A DNA stretch of 64,000 nucleotides, taken from assembly GCF_031348265.1 (NCBI RefSeq), contig NZ_CP133771.1, positions 7,812,001-7,876,000 on the forward strand, read 5' to 3'. This stretch comes from Streptomyces collinus. GTDB taxonomy: Bacteria > Actinomycetota > Actinomycetes > Streptomycetales > Streptomycetaceae. The translations under genes were made by a program, and so were the position numbers. Under the pieces are notes generated by a model that worked only from the letters and a program-made list of their open reading frames with translations, was not told the DNA's origin and ran no database searches. This document shows positions 27,420 through 37,023 of the stretch, piece after piece; position 1 is the stretch's first letter, and the number at the start of each line of letters is the position of its first letter.

Positions 27420-30400
27420 ATGGCCCAGCAGCCGCTCCTCCGCGATGTCATCGACATCAAGGAGTCCATCTCCACCTCGGACTTCGTGCTGTCCCTCGCC
27501 GAGGCCACGACTCCCGAGGGCGCTGAGCATGCCCTCAAGGACTACGTCGTCACGGAGCGGCTGCTGGAGAACTTCGACGAGGCCCTCGACCTCATCAAGG
27601 CCGCGCTGGACGGGGACCGCTCGAAGGCCGCCTACCTGCACGGTTCCTTCGGTTCCGGTAAGTCGCACTTCATGGCCGTGTTGTACTCGCTGCTCAGCGG
27701 CAACCCGGCCGCCCGCGCCCGCACCGAGTTCGACTCCGTACTCACCAAGCACGAGTGGCTCGGCACGGACGGCAAGAAGTTCCTGCTCGTGCCGTACCAC
27801 ATGCTCGGTGCCAAGGCCCTCGAACAGCGCGTGCTCGGCGGCTATGTACGTCACGTCAAGCGGCTGCACCCCGAGGCGTCCACTCCGCAGGTGTACCGGA
27901 CGGACGGCCTGTTCGACGACATCCGGGCCGACCGCGCCAGCTACGGCGATGCGGCCGTCATCCAGCGCCTCAGCTCCGGAGAGTCCGACGACGGTGACGA
28001 GGACGAGTGGGGCGAAAGTTTCACCTGGACGCCGGACCTCCTCGACACGGCGCTGACCGCTGAGGAGGTGCACGAGGCCGGTGAGGTCCTCAATCTGGTC
28101 AACCCCTCCACTCCCTCCGAGCTGCGAGCACGCCTCGTCCAGGACGCGATCACGCGCCTCTCGCCCAGCTTCGCCAAGAACGCCGCCGAGGACGAGCACG
28201 GGTTCATCTCCCTCGACGCCGGTCTCTCCGTCATCGCCGAGCACGCCAAGTCGCTCGGTTACGACGGGCTGATCCTCTTCATGGACGAGCTGATCCTCTG
28301 GCTCGCCACTCTCATCCACGACGAGAAGTTCGTGGCCCGCGAGGCCAGCAAGATCACGAACTTCGTGGAAGGCGGCGACGCCCGCCGCGCCATCCCCGTC
28401 GTGTCGTTCATCGCCCGACAGCGCGACCTGCGCGAGCTGGTCGGCGAGGAGGTGTCCGGGGCGGCCGAGTCGTCCATCCAGGACACCCTCAATCTGGCCT
28501 CTGGGCGGTTCGACAAGATCACCCTAGAGGACCGCAATCTCCCGCAGATCGCCCACGCCCGTCTCCTCAAGCCGAAGAACGCCGAGGCGGAGCGCCTCAT
28601 CGACGCGGCCTTCGAGCAGACCAAGCGGGTCGGCACCCAGGTGTGGGACACGCTGCTCGGCTCAGACAAGGGCACGACCGGCGCGGACGCGGAGTCGTTC
28701 CGGCTGACGTATCCTTTCTCGCCGGCGTTCATGGACACCCTCGTCCACATCTCGTCCGCGCTGCAGCGCTCCCGTACCGGTCTGAAGCTGATGGGCCAGC
28801 TCCTCGCCGACCACCGCGACGAGATCCGGCTCGGCCAGCTCATCCCCGTCGGCGACCTGTACCCGGTGATCGCGGAGGGCGGCGACAAGCCGTTCACCGA
28901 CAGCCTCAAGGTGGTCTTCGAGGCCGCCGACAAGCTGTACAAGACCAAGCTCCGACCGTACCTGCTCAGCTCGTACGACATCACCGAGGACGACATCGAT
29001 CAGTACCTGAACCGGCCCGACACCCTTGGCGACCCGCAACTGACCAACCGCTGCCGCCTGTTCGTCGGCGACAACCGGCTCGTGTGCACACTGCTGCTGT
29101 CCGCGCTCGCGCCCAGCGTGCCCGCCCTGTCCGAGCTGACGATCCGCCGGCTCGGCGCGCTGAACCACGGGTCGGTCATGGCACCGATCCCGGGCAGCGA
29201 GGTCGGCATCATCAAGAACAAGGTCGCCGAATGGGCGGCCCGGTTCCCCGAGATCAAGGAGACCGGCACCGACACCAACCCCGGTGTCCGGCTGGAACTG
29301 TCCGGAGTCGACGTCGACTCCGTCATCGCCAACGCCCAGGTCAACGACAACCCCGGCAACCGCGTCTCCCTCGCCCGGCGGCTGCTGTCGGAGGAACTGG
29401 GCGTCGAGCACGGCCAGTTCGCCGACGAGCTGAGCTTCGTCTGGCGCGGCACCGCCCGCACCGCCGAGGTCGTCTTCGGCAACGTCGCCGACGAGGACGA
29501 GCTGCCCGACCACGACCTGATGCCGCAGCAGGACGGCTGCTGGCGGATCGCCATAGACCTTCCCTTCGACGAGGGGGAATGGGGGCCCGTCGAGGACGCC
29601 AACCGCATGCAGCGGCTGCGTGAACGCCAACAGGGCGAGCGGTCCCGCAGCATCGCCTGGCTGCCCGCGCACCTGTCCGCGCAGCGCCTCGCCGACTTCC
29701 GGCGGCTCGTCGTCATCGACAAGGCCCTCGCCGACGAGCACCGCTTCGACACCCAGTACGCCGGCCACCTCAACGCCGACAACCGCAGCCGTGCCAAGGG
29801 CCTGCTGGAGACCCAGCGGGACGCCTTGCTCAAGCAGGTCAAGGGCGCGTTCAAGCAGGCGTACGGGCTCGCGCAGAAGCAGGCCGCCGACGTGGTGGTC
29901 GACTTCGACGACCACCTGGTGGCACTGCCCGACGTCGACGACCTGACCCTGTCCTTCGGACAGTCCCTGCACGACGGCATCCGGCACGTGGCGGGCAAGC
30001 TGCTCGCCCACCAGTACCCGGCCCACCCCAACCTCGACCCCGACGTGGCCGGCACCGCCGTGAAGCCCGTCGACGCGCGCAAGGTGTTCACCCACGTACG
30101 GGCCGCCGCCGAGGCGCGCGACGGACGCGTCGAGGTTCCGGCGGGCGACCGCAAGCTGATGCAGCGCGTCGCCGGACCGCTGCGCCTCGGACAGCAGAAG
30201 GAGGCGTACTTCGAGCTGTCCCGCTACTGGGCCGACCACTTCCGGCAGCTCGCCAGCGCCCAGGGCGCCACCGGCGACCTCACGTTGATCACGCTCACCG
30301 ACTGGACCGACCAGCCCGAGCCGCGCGGCCTGCCCGACTTCCTCGCCCGGCTCGTCGTCGCCTCGTTCGCCGAGATGGACGACCGGGTGTGGGTGCGCGG

Positions 30401-31316
30401 CGGCACCGTCCTCGACCCCGCGCCCGAACTCTCCGCGATCAAGGACCACGACGCGCTGCGCAGCCAGCCCCTGCCCAGCGAGGACGACTGGACCACGGCA
30501 CGGCAGCGCTACGAGACGATCTTCGGGCAGAAGGCGCCCACCCTGCGCCGCGGGCGCATGGTCAACCAGTTCGCCCGCCAGATCGTCGAGTCCGCCCGCT
30601 CCCTCAAGGAGGACGCCGCCGAACTCGTCCGACGGCTGGAGGAGCACTCCACCTTCCTCGGCCTCGACGAGACCGACGACACCGGCCGTCTCGCCCTCGC
30701 CCGGCGCTCCCTCCAGTTCCTGGAGACGCTCACCGGCGGCGCGGCGCAGAGCGGAGCCGGGGCAAAGAAGACCGTGGAGGCACTCGCCGCTTTCGACCTG
30801 GGCGAGGTCAGCGCCGACCGGTACGGCACCTCCGTCAAGCAGGCCGGCGGTGTCGCCCGCGCCGTGACCGAGGCGTCCTGGCACACCCTCGAACTCGGCA
30901 TCGGCCTCGGTGCGGAGGGCGCGGCCCTGCTCGACTCGCTGCGCAACGTGGCCCGCGGCGACCAGCGCACCGCAGACCTGCGCGAGGCGCTGAAGCGCAC
31001 CGAGCGGGAGATCCTGGCCCTCATCAAGCGCAACCAGGCGGCGGCCACCCCGCCGCCCGCCCCCGTCACACCCCCGGCGGCCAAGGACCCGGTCAAGCCC
31101 GACGACCTGTCCCTGAACACGCCGACGAGCGACCCGCGCATCCCCTTCACCCAGCAGCCCACCGCCACCCAAGGCACCGGCACGGCAGGGCAGTCCGCAG
31201 GCCGCCGCACCACCACCGCCCGTCAGGCGGTCAAGGCGCTGGAGTCGGAGCTGACCGAGCTGGCGAAGAACAACCCGGAAGCCACCATCGAGATCACCTG
31301 GCGGGTGGTCGACTGA
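27420..31316 (+). CDS. pglY: BREX-2 ATPase PglY
   Basis: 1298-residue P-loop ATPase of the BrxC/PglY family. Walker A HGSFGSGKSHF is near residues 74-84, with a probable Walker B/sensor segment LILFMDELILWL near 290. Long helical regions follow, and a Pro-rich hinge near 1205-1240 precedes a short C-terminal helix. It is thought to act with PglZ as a core BREX ATPase. AAGGAG lies about 12 bp before the ATG. The 106-bp gap from pglX holds nothing notable. It overlaps pglZ by one base (TGATG). Confidence 0.92.
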   Translation: MAQQPLLRDVIDIKESISTSDFVLSLAEATTPEGAEHALKDYVVTERLLENFDEALDLIKAALDGDRSKAAYLHGSFGSGKSHFMAVLYSLLSGNPAARARTEFDSVLTKHEWLGTDGKKFLLVPYHMLGAKALEQRVLGGYVRHVKRLHPEASTPQVYRTDGLFDDIRADRASYGDAAVIQRLSSGESDDGDEDEWGESFTWTPDLLDTALTAEEVHEAGEVLNLVNPSTPSELRARLVQDAITRLSPSFAKNAAEDEHGFISLDAGLSVIAEHAKSLGYDGLILFMDELILWLATLIHDEKFVAREASKITNFVEGGDARRAIPVVSFIARQRDLRELVGEEVSGAAESSIQDTLNLASGRFDKITLEDRNLPQIAHARLLKPKNAEAERLIDAAFEQTKRVGTQVWDTLLGSDKGTTGADAESFRLTYPFSPAFMDTLVHISSALQRSRTGLKLMGQLLADHRDEIRLGQLIPVGDLYPVIAEGGDKPFTDSLKVVFEAADKLYKTKLRPYLLSSYDITEDDIDQYLNRPDTLGDPQLTNRCRLFVGDNRLVCTLLLSALAPSVPALSELTIRRLGALNHGSVMAPIPGSEVGIIKNKVAEWAARFPEIKETGTDTNPGVRLELSGVDVDSVIANAQVNDNPGNRVSLARRLLSEELGVEHGQFADELSFVWRGTARTAEVVFGNVADEDELPDHDLMPQQDGCWRIAIDLPFDEGEWGPVEDANRMQRLRERQQGERSRSIAWLPAHLSAQRLADFRRLVVIDKALADEHRFDTQYAGHLNADNRSRAKGLLETQRDALLKQVKGAFKQAYGLAQKQAADVVVDFDDHLVALPDVDDLTLSFGQSLHDGIRHVAGKLLAHQYPAHPNLDPDVAGTAVKPVDARKVFTHVRAAAEARDGRVEVPAGDRKLMQRVAGPLRLGQQKEAYFELSRYWADHFRQLASAQGATGDLTLITLTDWTDQPEPRGLPDFLARLVVASFAEMDDRVWVRGGTVLDPAPELSAIKDHDALRSQPLPSEDDWTTARQRYETIFGQKAPTLRRGRMVNQFARQIVESARSLKEDAAELVRRLEEHSTFLGLDETDDTGRLALARRSLQFLETLTGGAAQSGAGAKKTVEALAAFDLGEVSADRYGTSVKQAGGVARAVTEASWHTLELGIGLGAEGAALLDSLRNVARGDQRTADLREALKRTEREILALIKRNQAAATPPPAPVTPPAAKDPVKPDDLSLNTPTSDPRIPFTQQPTATQGTGTAGQSAGRRTTTARQAVKALESELTELAKNNPEATIEITWRVVD

Positions 31317-34237
31317 TGACCACCACCGCTCCCGTCTCCGATTCCGCCGTACCGGGCGCGGTTCGGCTGAACACCGCGACCGTCACCCAGTACCTCTCCT
31401 CCCAGCCGCAGCTCGCCGCCTCCCTCCGGCCAGGAGGGGAGGACCGGCGCAGGGCCGTCCTGCTGCGCTCCGCGCCACAGTGGGACGGACCCGCCGAGCC
31501 CGCCTGGGCCGAGGGCCGCACCGCACGCGTCGCAGCCGCACTGTCCCCGCTCGCCGTCCACGAACTGGTCCTGGACCACCTCGCGGGCCGCACCCCCGGC
31601 CCCGCCGTCCTCGTCGTCCTCACCGACCGCGAACAGCACGAACTCGACCCCGCGATCCTCGCCCGCGTCCACAAGAAGGCCATCGACACCGTCGACGGCT
31701 GGGACGTGGTCCGGGAGGCTTTCGGCGCCCGGCAGATCGACCCGCGCCTGAAGGACGCCAACTGGGCCGCCGAGGCCCTGCTCGACGCCACCCCGCCCGG
31801 CGGCTGGCCGCCCGTCTCCGGCGGCTGGCTCTCCCGGCAGTACGCCCTCACCGCGCTCGCCCAGCGCCGTCTGCGCCTCGGCCGCTACGACACCGACAGC
31901 GCGGTCGCCCCCGCTCAGCGACCCGGTGACGAACGGCTCGACGCGCAGACCCTGCTGGACTGGTCCACCCGCGCGGGCGGCCCCGAACGGCTTCTCGGGC
32001 TGCGCGGCCCCGAACGGACCGGACTCGCCGCCTTCCTCGCCGAGGACGACCAGGCCGGACTCGCCGGGCGCGCCCTGCTCGCCCTCGTCGACGCCGAACG
32101 CGGAGCCGACGCGGTAGCCTTCGGCCTGGTGTGCGCGGCTCTGTGGGAGCACGCCGAGCCCGCTCCCGAGACGTATCAGGCCCGCGGCCGGGCCGAGCGC
32201 TACTTCGGAGACCGGCCTCCGGCCACCGGTGACCAGCTCGACACGCTGGTGTCCGTCTTCGGCCGGGCCGCCGAGAAGTACGTCGTCGCCCTGCTCGCCA
32301 CCGGCCACCGGACCGCCGGCACGACGGACCCGGACCGGGCGCGCGAGGCCCGCCGACTGACCGGCATCGTCCTCGACCGGGCCGGGGTCCTGGCCCGGCA
32401 GTTCGGCGCGGAGAAGGCCGTCGAGTCCAGCCCGGTGATGACCGGCGGGCTCGATGCCCGGTTCACCGCCGTGGGCCACGCCCTTGCCGCAGCCGCCGAC
32501 ACGGACGCGGTGGCGGACGCCGTACGGCACCTGGCGGAGCACGAACTCGCCGGTGACCCGGAGGAGTCCGCCCGTATCGAACGGGCCCGGATGGGCCAGC
32601 GACTCGCTCGCTGGCTGGCCACCGAACCGCCTGCCGAGTCGCCCACCGTGGGCGACGCCATAAAGCGGCACGTCTCCGAGACCGGCTGGGTCGACCTGGC
32701 CCTCGAACACATCGAGGCCGGCGGCGACCCCGACCCGGTGCTGAAGGCCGCGTACGACGCTCTGGGCACCCGGGTCCGTGAACGGCGCCGCGCGCTCGAC
32801 GCCTCCTTCGCCCGCGCACTCGCCGTCTGGACCGAGTCCGGCACCCAGCCAGGCTCGATGCTGACCGTGGAGACTTTCCTCGACCAGGTGGTGAAGCCCG
32901 TCGTCCACCATGGCGAGGGACGGCGCGTGCTGCTCCTCGTCCTGGACGGCATGAGCGCCGCCATCGGCAACGAACTCGGTGAGGAACTGCGCGGCACCTG
33001 GGCCGAGTTCGACCCTCTGCCTCTGGGGACACCGCAGCGTCGCGCCATGGCCGCGGCATTGCCCACCCTCACTGCTGTGTCCCGTACCTCCCTGTTCGCC
33101 GGTCGGCTGATGAAGGGCGCCCAGGCCGACGAGAAGCGGTTGTTCCCCGCACACAAGCTGTGGGGCGGTGCTCCGGCCGCCGTTTTCCACAAGGACGACC
33201 TGCGCGCCGAGCAGGCCGGGGACACCTTCGGTCCCGCCCTCACCGAAGCGCTCACCGACGGCAAGACACACGTCGCGGTCGTCCTCAACACCATCGACGA
33301 CCGGCTCGCCAAGGAGCAGAAGCTCGGCGACGGCGCCTGGCACGTCGATCATGTCGCCGGGCTGCGTGACCTGTTGCGGGTGGCTGCCGCCCAGGGCATG
33401 GCGGTCATCCTCACCAGCGACCACGGGCACGTCGTCGACCGGCATGGTGTGAAGGTGGAGGCGACGGAACCGCCGTCCGCCCGGCACCGTCTCCCCGGCG
33501 GTGGCCCGCTCGCCGAGCAGGAGATCACGCTGTCCGGTCCCCGGGTCGTCTGGCCGGAGCCCGGTGCGACCATCGTCGCCCTGTGGGACGTCGACTCCCG
33601 CTACACCTCACTCAAGGCCGGCTACCATGGTGGCGCTTCGCTCGCTGAGTTCACCATCCCGGTGCTTGCGTTCCTGCCCTTCGGCGCGGAACCGCCCCAA
33701 GGGTGGCGCGAGTTGGGGGAGCAGCGGCCGGAGTGGTGGTCCACCGGCACGCGGACCGCTGATCCTGTCGCGGCCCGTCCGGTGGCCCAGGCCGCAGTCC
33801 CGACGAAGAAGACGGCGGCCAAGCCGAAGAAGGAACAGGCCGAGCTCGCGAAGACCCACGACGCCCTCTTCGACGTGGCCGTCACGGCGGGTGGCGACGA
33901 CACACTCGTCACCCCCACCCTGGTCTCCCCGGATGAGACCTTGGTCAACGGCCTCCTCACTTCGGAGACCTACCAGGCCCAGCTGGGGCTCTTGGCCCGC
34001 AAGCCGCCGCAGGAACAGATCAGGAAGGCGCTCGCGACCCTCGTCGACGCGGGCACCCTCCCGGTCACGGCCCTCGCCCAGCGCGTCGGGCTGCCGCCCA
34101 CACGGGGCGACGGTTTCGCGGCCGTCCTGCGGCAGCTTCTCAACTATGACGGGGTCCAGGTCCTGGAGACCCTCCCCGACGGCCGCACGCTTCGGCTGCA
34201 CACGGCCCTGCTGAGGGACCAGTTCGAGCTGCGGTAG
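31316..34237 (+). CDS. pglZ: BREX-2 alkaline phosphatase-superfamily protein PglZ
   Basis: 973-residue PglZ, the signature protein of BREX systems. The phosphatase-like core has LLVLDGMSAAIGNE (metal-binding Asp ~543) and ILTSDHGHVVDRHG (Asp-His ~702-703). The N-terminal 450 residues are the helical region typical of type 2 PglZ. An Ala/Lys-rich linker (KKTAAKPKKE) precedes a C-terminal domain of about 120 residues that looks like a winged helix. The ATG at 31316 shares a base with the pglY stop, so translation is coupled. It ends the first half of the BREX locus. Confidence 0.93.
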   Translation: MTTTAPVSDSAVPGAVRLNTATVTQYLSSQPQLAASLRPGGEDRRRAVLLRSAPQWDGPAEPAWAEGRTARVAAALSPLAVHELVLDHLAGRTPGPAVLVVLTDREQHELDPAILARVHKKAIDTVDGWDVVREAFGARQIDPRLKDANWAAEALLDATPPGGWPPVSGGWLSRQYALTALAQRRLRLGRYDTDSAVAPAQRPGDERLDAQTLLDWSTRAGGPERLLGLRGPERTGLAAFLAEDDQAGLAGRALLALVDAERGADAVAFGLVCAALWEHAEPAPETYQARGRAERYFGDRPPATGDQLDTLVSVFGRAAEKYVVALLATGHRTAGTTDPDRAREARRLTGIVLDRAGVLARQFGAEKAVESSPVMTGGLDARFTAVGHALAAAADTDAVADAVRHLAEHELAGDPEESARIERARMGQRLARWLATEPPAESPTVGDAIKRHVSETGWVDLALEHIEAGGDPDPVLKAAYDALGTRVRERRRALDASFARALAVWTESGTQPGSMLTVETFLDQVVKPVVHHGEGRRVLLLVLDGMSAAIGNELGEELRGTWAEFDPLPLGTPQRRAMAAALPTLTAVSRTSLFAGRLMKGAQADEKRLFPAHKLWGGAPAAVFHKDDLRAEQAGDTFGPALTEALTDGKTHVAVVLNTIDDRLAKEQKLGDGAWHVDHVAGLRDLLRVAAAQGMAVILTSDHGHVVDRHGVKVEATEPPSARHRLPGGGPLAEQEITLSGPRVVWPEPGATIVALWDVDSRYTSLKAGYHGGASLAEFTIPVLAFLPFGAEPPQGWRELGEQRPEWWSTGTRTADPVAARPVAQAAVPTKKTAAKPKKEQAELAKTHDALFDVAVTAGGDDTLVTPTLVSPDETLVNGLLTSETYQAQLGLLARKPPQEQIRKALATLVDAGTLPVTALAQRVGLPPTRGDGFAAVLRQLLNYDGVQVLETLPDGRTLRLHTALLRDQFELR

Positions 34238-34257
34238 AGGTGAGGTGCTTCGCTCGC

Positions 34258-34467
34258 CTACGCCAGCCCGGCGTAGGCGGCGAACGCGCTCCACTGCTCT
34301 ACGGAGAAGGTGAGGGAGGCCGCCAGGGGCCTCTTTGAGTCCCGGACGTGAACGGTGGCGGGTGTGGTGGCGACCTCTACACAGTCGCCGCCCCCCGAGC
34401 CGCTGTAGCTGCTCTTGCGCCAGTGGAGCTGGCCTTCGCCGCCCCCGGTGTGAGTATCAACGTTCAT
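34258..34467 (-). CDS. DUF397 protein
   Basis: 69 residues with the DUF397 pattern: LHWRKSSYSGSGGGDCVEVA, VHVRDSK and a closing F-x-x-EQWSAFAAY. These small actinobacterial proteins are coded next to XRE regulators of the DUF5753 type and are presumed partners. Its ATG overlaps the stop of that regulator (ATGA), so the pair is coupled. It ends 20 bp from the convergent pglZ end. Confidence 0.92.
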   Translation of the reverse strand: MNVDTHTGGGEGQLHWRKSSYSGSGGGDCVEVATTPATVHVRDSKRPLAASLTFSVEQWSAFAAYAGLA

Positions 34468-35324
34468 GCTGTGGTCTCCCCTGCCAGTCCCCCGAGGAAG
34501 CGTACGGATTCCTCTGGGTTCAACGCCTGCGAGCGCAGCTTGCCATACCTAGAGCTGAAGGCGCTGACCTGGATGGGATCGGTGACCACGGTCCCCACTT
34601 CCTGGGACTCGACGTAGCCGACCTGACGGTGCTCTGCTGTCTCCAGCACGACGAAGCCGCCGTTGAGGCCTGGGTGGAAGCCGTATGCGGCAGGCATGAC
34701 CTGGATGGTCACGTTACGGAGCTTTGCCCTGTCCACCAGGTGCACAAGCTGTTTGCCCATCACCTCATCACCGCCGATCGGGTTGGTGAGTGCCGCTTCG
34801 CCGATGATGAACGACAACTCGACGATGGGCGTCCGAGTCAGCAACCGCTGTCGATGGACGCGGGCTTCGGTGTGCAGGTCGATTACTTCCTCTTCCAAGG
34901 CCGGGCAATGGGCAGTAAAGAGGGCTCGGGCGTAGGCCTCCGTCTGCAGGAGTCCAGGAATGAGTAGCGGGTCGTACGAAAGACGGCTGACCGCCTCGAC
35001 CTCGATGGAGGCGAAGTCCTGGAAGAACGCGGGCAGTTTCGCCTGGTCCACATCATCCTGAAGAACCCGTAGGGCACCGCCTGCACCCAGCACTTGTTCT
35101 GCGGCCTCGGTGAGGACGAGCTTCGCTGCGCGCCGCCCCTGCTCCACCGAGGCCACCTGCTCCACCGAGTACCCGATCGCGTCCGCGAGCCCCTGCTGCG
35201 TCAGCCCCGCCCGTTCGCGGAACAGGCGCAGCAGCTTGCCGTAGGCGCTCCACACGGCCGGCCGTTCCTTCTCCGGCCTGCGTCGGCCCGTGGTCTGGCA
35301 CGTGCGCTCCGCTGCCCTGCCCAT
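34464..35324 (-). CDS. XRE-family regulator with DUF5753 domain
   Basis: 286-residue cytoplasmic DNA-binding protein. A helix-turn-helix domain lies near residues 20-80 (LRLFRERAGLTQQGLADAIGYSVEQVASVEQG), then a DUF5753 ligand-like domain with IPGLLQTEAYARALF and IQVMPAAYGFHPGL. The family (WhiJ/AbaA-associated, Scr1-like) works with DUF397 and ATPase partners in Streptomyces development. I chose the ATG at 35324 (MGRAAERT), which fits family length and has a G-rich ribosome site; a TTG at 35381 would add 19 residues. It is divergent from the ATPase gene across about 175 bp. Confidence 0.9.
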   Translation of the reverse strand: MGRAAERTCQTTGRRRPEKERPAVWSAYGKLLRLFRERAGLTQQGLADAIGYSVEQVASVEQGRRAAKLVLTEAAEQVLGAGGALRVLQDDVDQAKLPAFFQDFASIEVEAVSRLSYDPLLIPGLLQTEAYARALFTAHCPALEEEVIDLHTEARVHRQRLLTRTPIVELSFIIGEAALTNPIGGDEVMGKQLVHLVDRAKLRNVTIQVMPAAYGFHPGLNGGFVVLETAEHRQVGYVESQEVGTVVTDPIQVSAFSSRYGKLRSQALNPEESVRFLGGLAGETTA

Positions 35325-35499
35325 GTCGCCCCCGATCTGCCACATTCCTGGTGCGACCTGCTCAACGACGCCGCGGTTCAACCGATGCGCGGTGCGGGCT
35401 CGTACAACGGCCGTACAAACCCGTACCGGAGCCGTACCCGCGATCGGCTACCACTCTCCGACCTGGCAGGGACGGTGGCTGGGACGAGACGGTCACCGC

Positions 35500-35952
35500 A
35501 TGAGACTGGCCGACACCACTCCCGAACGCCGCGCCTCCACCGAGCAGTTCACCGTTCGCTTCAGCAGCACCAGACGCGGTGCCCGGCTCGCCCGCCGCCT
35601 CACCGCCGAGCGGCTCGCCGCCTGGGGGATCCCGTACGACTCGGAGACCTCGCACGCCGCCGTGGCCGTCACGGCGGAGCTGGCGGCGAACGCGATCACG
35701 CACGGCCGGCTGCCCGGCCGGGACTTCCTGCTGTCGCTGGCACGGCTTCCGGGCGGAGTCCGTATCGAGGTCGTGGACACCCGCCCGGAACGCCTCCCGA
35801 AGACGGCAGCCACGCCCACCAACCTCGACGTGCTGGAGGCGGAGACGGGCCGGGGCCTGCTTCTCGTCGCCGCGTACGCCCACGAGTGGGGCTGCCAGAC
35901 GCGAGACGCCCACACGAAGACCGTGTGGGCGGAGATCACGCACCCGTCGTGA
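35500..35952 (+). CDS. HATPase_c anti-sigma-like ATP-binding protein
   Basis: 150-residue GHKL-fold protein related to anti-sigma factor kinases. The N box is ELAANAITHG, the G1 box VEVVDTRP-like (RIEVVDTRPE), and the G2 region AETGRGLLLVAAYA. The start is the ATG at 35500. With the divergent XRE and DUF397 genes it forms the AbaA/WhiJ-type regulatory triad common in Streptomyces. Placed between pglZ and the rest of the island it may regulate local genes, which is inference. Confidence 0.85.
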   Translation: MRLADTTPERRASTEQFTVRFSSTRRGARLARRLTAERLAAWGIPYDSETSHAAVAVTAELAANAITHGRLPGRDFLLSLARLPGGVRIEVVDTRPERLPKTAATPTNLDVLEAETGRGLLLVAAYAHEWGCQTRDAHTKTVWAEITHPS

Positions 35953-35979
35953 GCCGGATGGTCCGGCGGGACCGCGCGA

Positions 35980-37023
35980 TCAGGAGACGAACGCCCGCAA
36001 CAGTGCGGCGAAGGCGGTCAGCTCCTCGATCATCTGCTTGGGGAGCGGCTTCTCGTCGAAGTGGGCGATTCGGTTACGGATGTCCTTCACCCGCCTCAGG
36101 CGGCCGATGAACTGCTCGCGGGGCATGTTCGGCCACTTCAGGGCCTCCCAGTTGAGATCGGCGCGCTCGGCGAGCGACTGTTTCGTCTGGTCGCCGTCCA
36201 GGAGCCTCAGGTAGTCGCCGAACATCAGGTCCGACACCTGGCCGGTGCGGTGTTCGGGCTTCTTGTTCGTCTGGACGGCCTTGACGGACTCCTCGTCCAG
36301 GGCCGCGCCCAGGCAGCGGCGCAGCAGGGACTCGATCTCCCCGACGATGAAGAAGGGCCTTGCCGACCCCTCGAAGCGCTCCGTGACGTCCGCGGCGGTG
36401 ACGATGCCCGACAGGCAGCCGTCGTCGCCGCGCACGAGCAGGTAACCGTGCTCCTTGACCACCGGGAGGGCGGCGAAGAGTTCCTGTCGAGCGTCAGCGA
36501 CCGGCAGCGAGTCCTTCTCCATGGCGTTCTCCAGCGTGGCGGCCTTGCCCGCCTCGTACATCCTGGCCACCGAACCCCAGGTGATCACGCCGTGGATCTG
36601 CGCCATGCCGGTAGTCACCGGCACCTGGGAGAAGCTCTCGGTACGCATCAAGAAGGTGGCGTGTGCCAGGGAGTTGCCAAGAGTGACGCCGCGCACGCCC
36701 CGCTTGGCCGACGGAATGTCACCGAGCAGCAACCGCTGGGGAAGTGAGGGGAGGGCCTCGTCCGCCTCCTCCCCGGCCTCGGTCTCGACGGGCCCGGCCT
36801 GCGCGGGGACGGAGGCGATGGGGACCACGTCGACACTGCTGCGCAGTCCGCAGACCGCGAAATCCGGCAGCGTCGTCAGTCCCGAGTCCGCCAGCGCCTG
36901 CGAGATCAAGTGCACCGTGCGGTGATCGCGGACCCGTACCTGGAACAGGTCGAGGATTTCCTGCACGGGCACGGTGCTGCCCTTGAGCGCTGCGAGGTCC
37001 TTCTCGCTGGGCCTGGTGGTCAT
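35980..37023 (-). CDS. CBS-pair protein with C-terminal HEPN-like domain
   Basis: 347 residues, predicted cytoplasmic. Two CBS-type segments occupy about 120-235, the second ending SGIVTAADVTERF; CBS pairs bind adenosyl nucleotides. The C-terminal ~110 residues are helical and contain RNRIAH (R316 to H321), matching the R-x4-6-H motif of HEPN ribonucleases. It overlaps the upstream DUF262 gene by 4 bp (ATGA), so the two are made together. The DUF262 protein with a nucleotide-sensing HEPN partner reads as a defence or abortive-infection pair. That function is inferred. Confidence 0.7.
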   Translation of the reverse strand: MTTRPSEKDLAALKGSTVPVQEILDLFQVRVRDHRTVHLISQALADSGLTTLPDFAVCGLRSSVDVVPIASVPAQAGPVETEAGEEADEALPSLPQRLLLGDIPSAKRGVRGVTLGNSLAHATFLMRTESFSQVPVTTGMAQIHGVITWGSVARMYEAGKAATLENAMEKDSLPVADARQELFAALPVVKEHGYLLVRGDDGCLSGIVTAADVTERFEGSARPFFIVGEIESLLRRCLGAALDEESVKAVQTNKKPEHRTGQVSDLMFGDYLRLLDGDQTKQSLAERADLNWEALKWPNMPREQFIGRLRRVKDIRNRIAHFDEKPLPKQMIEELTAFAALLRAFVS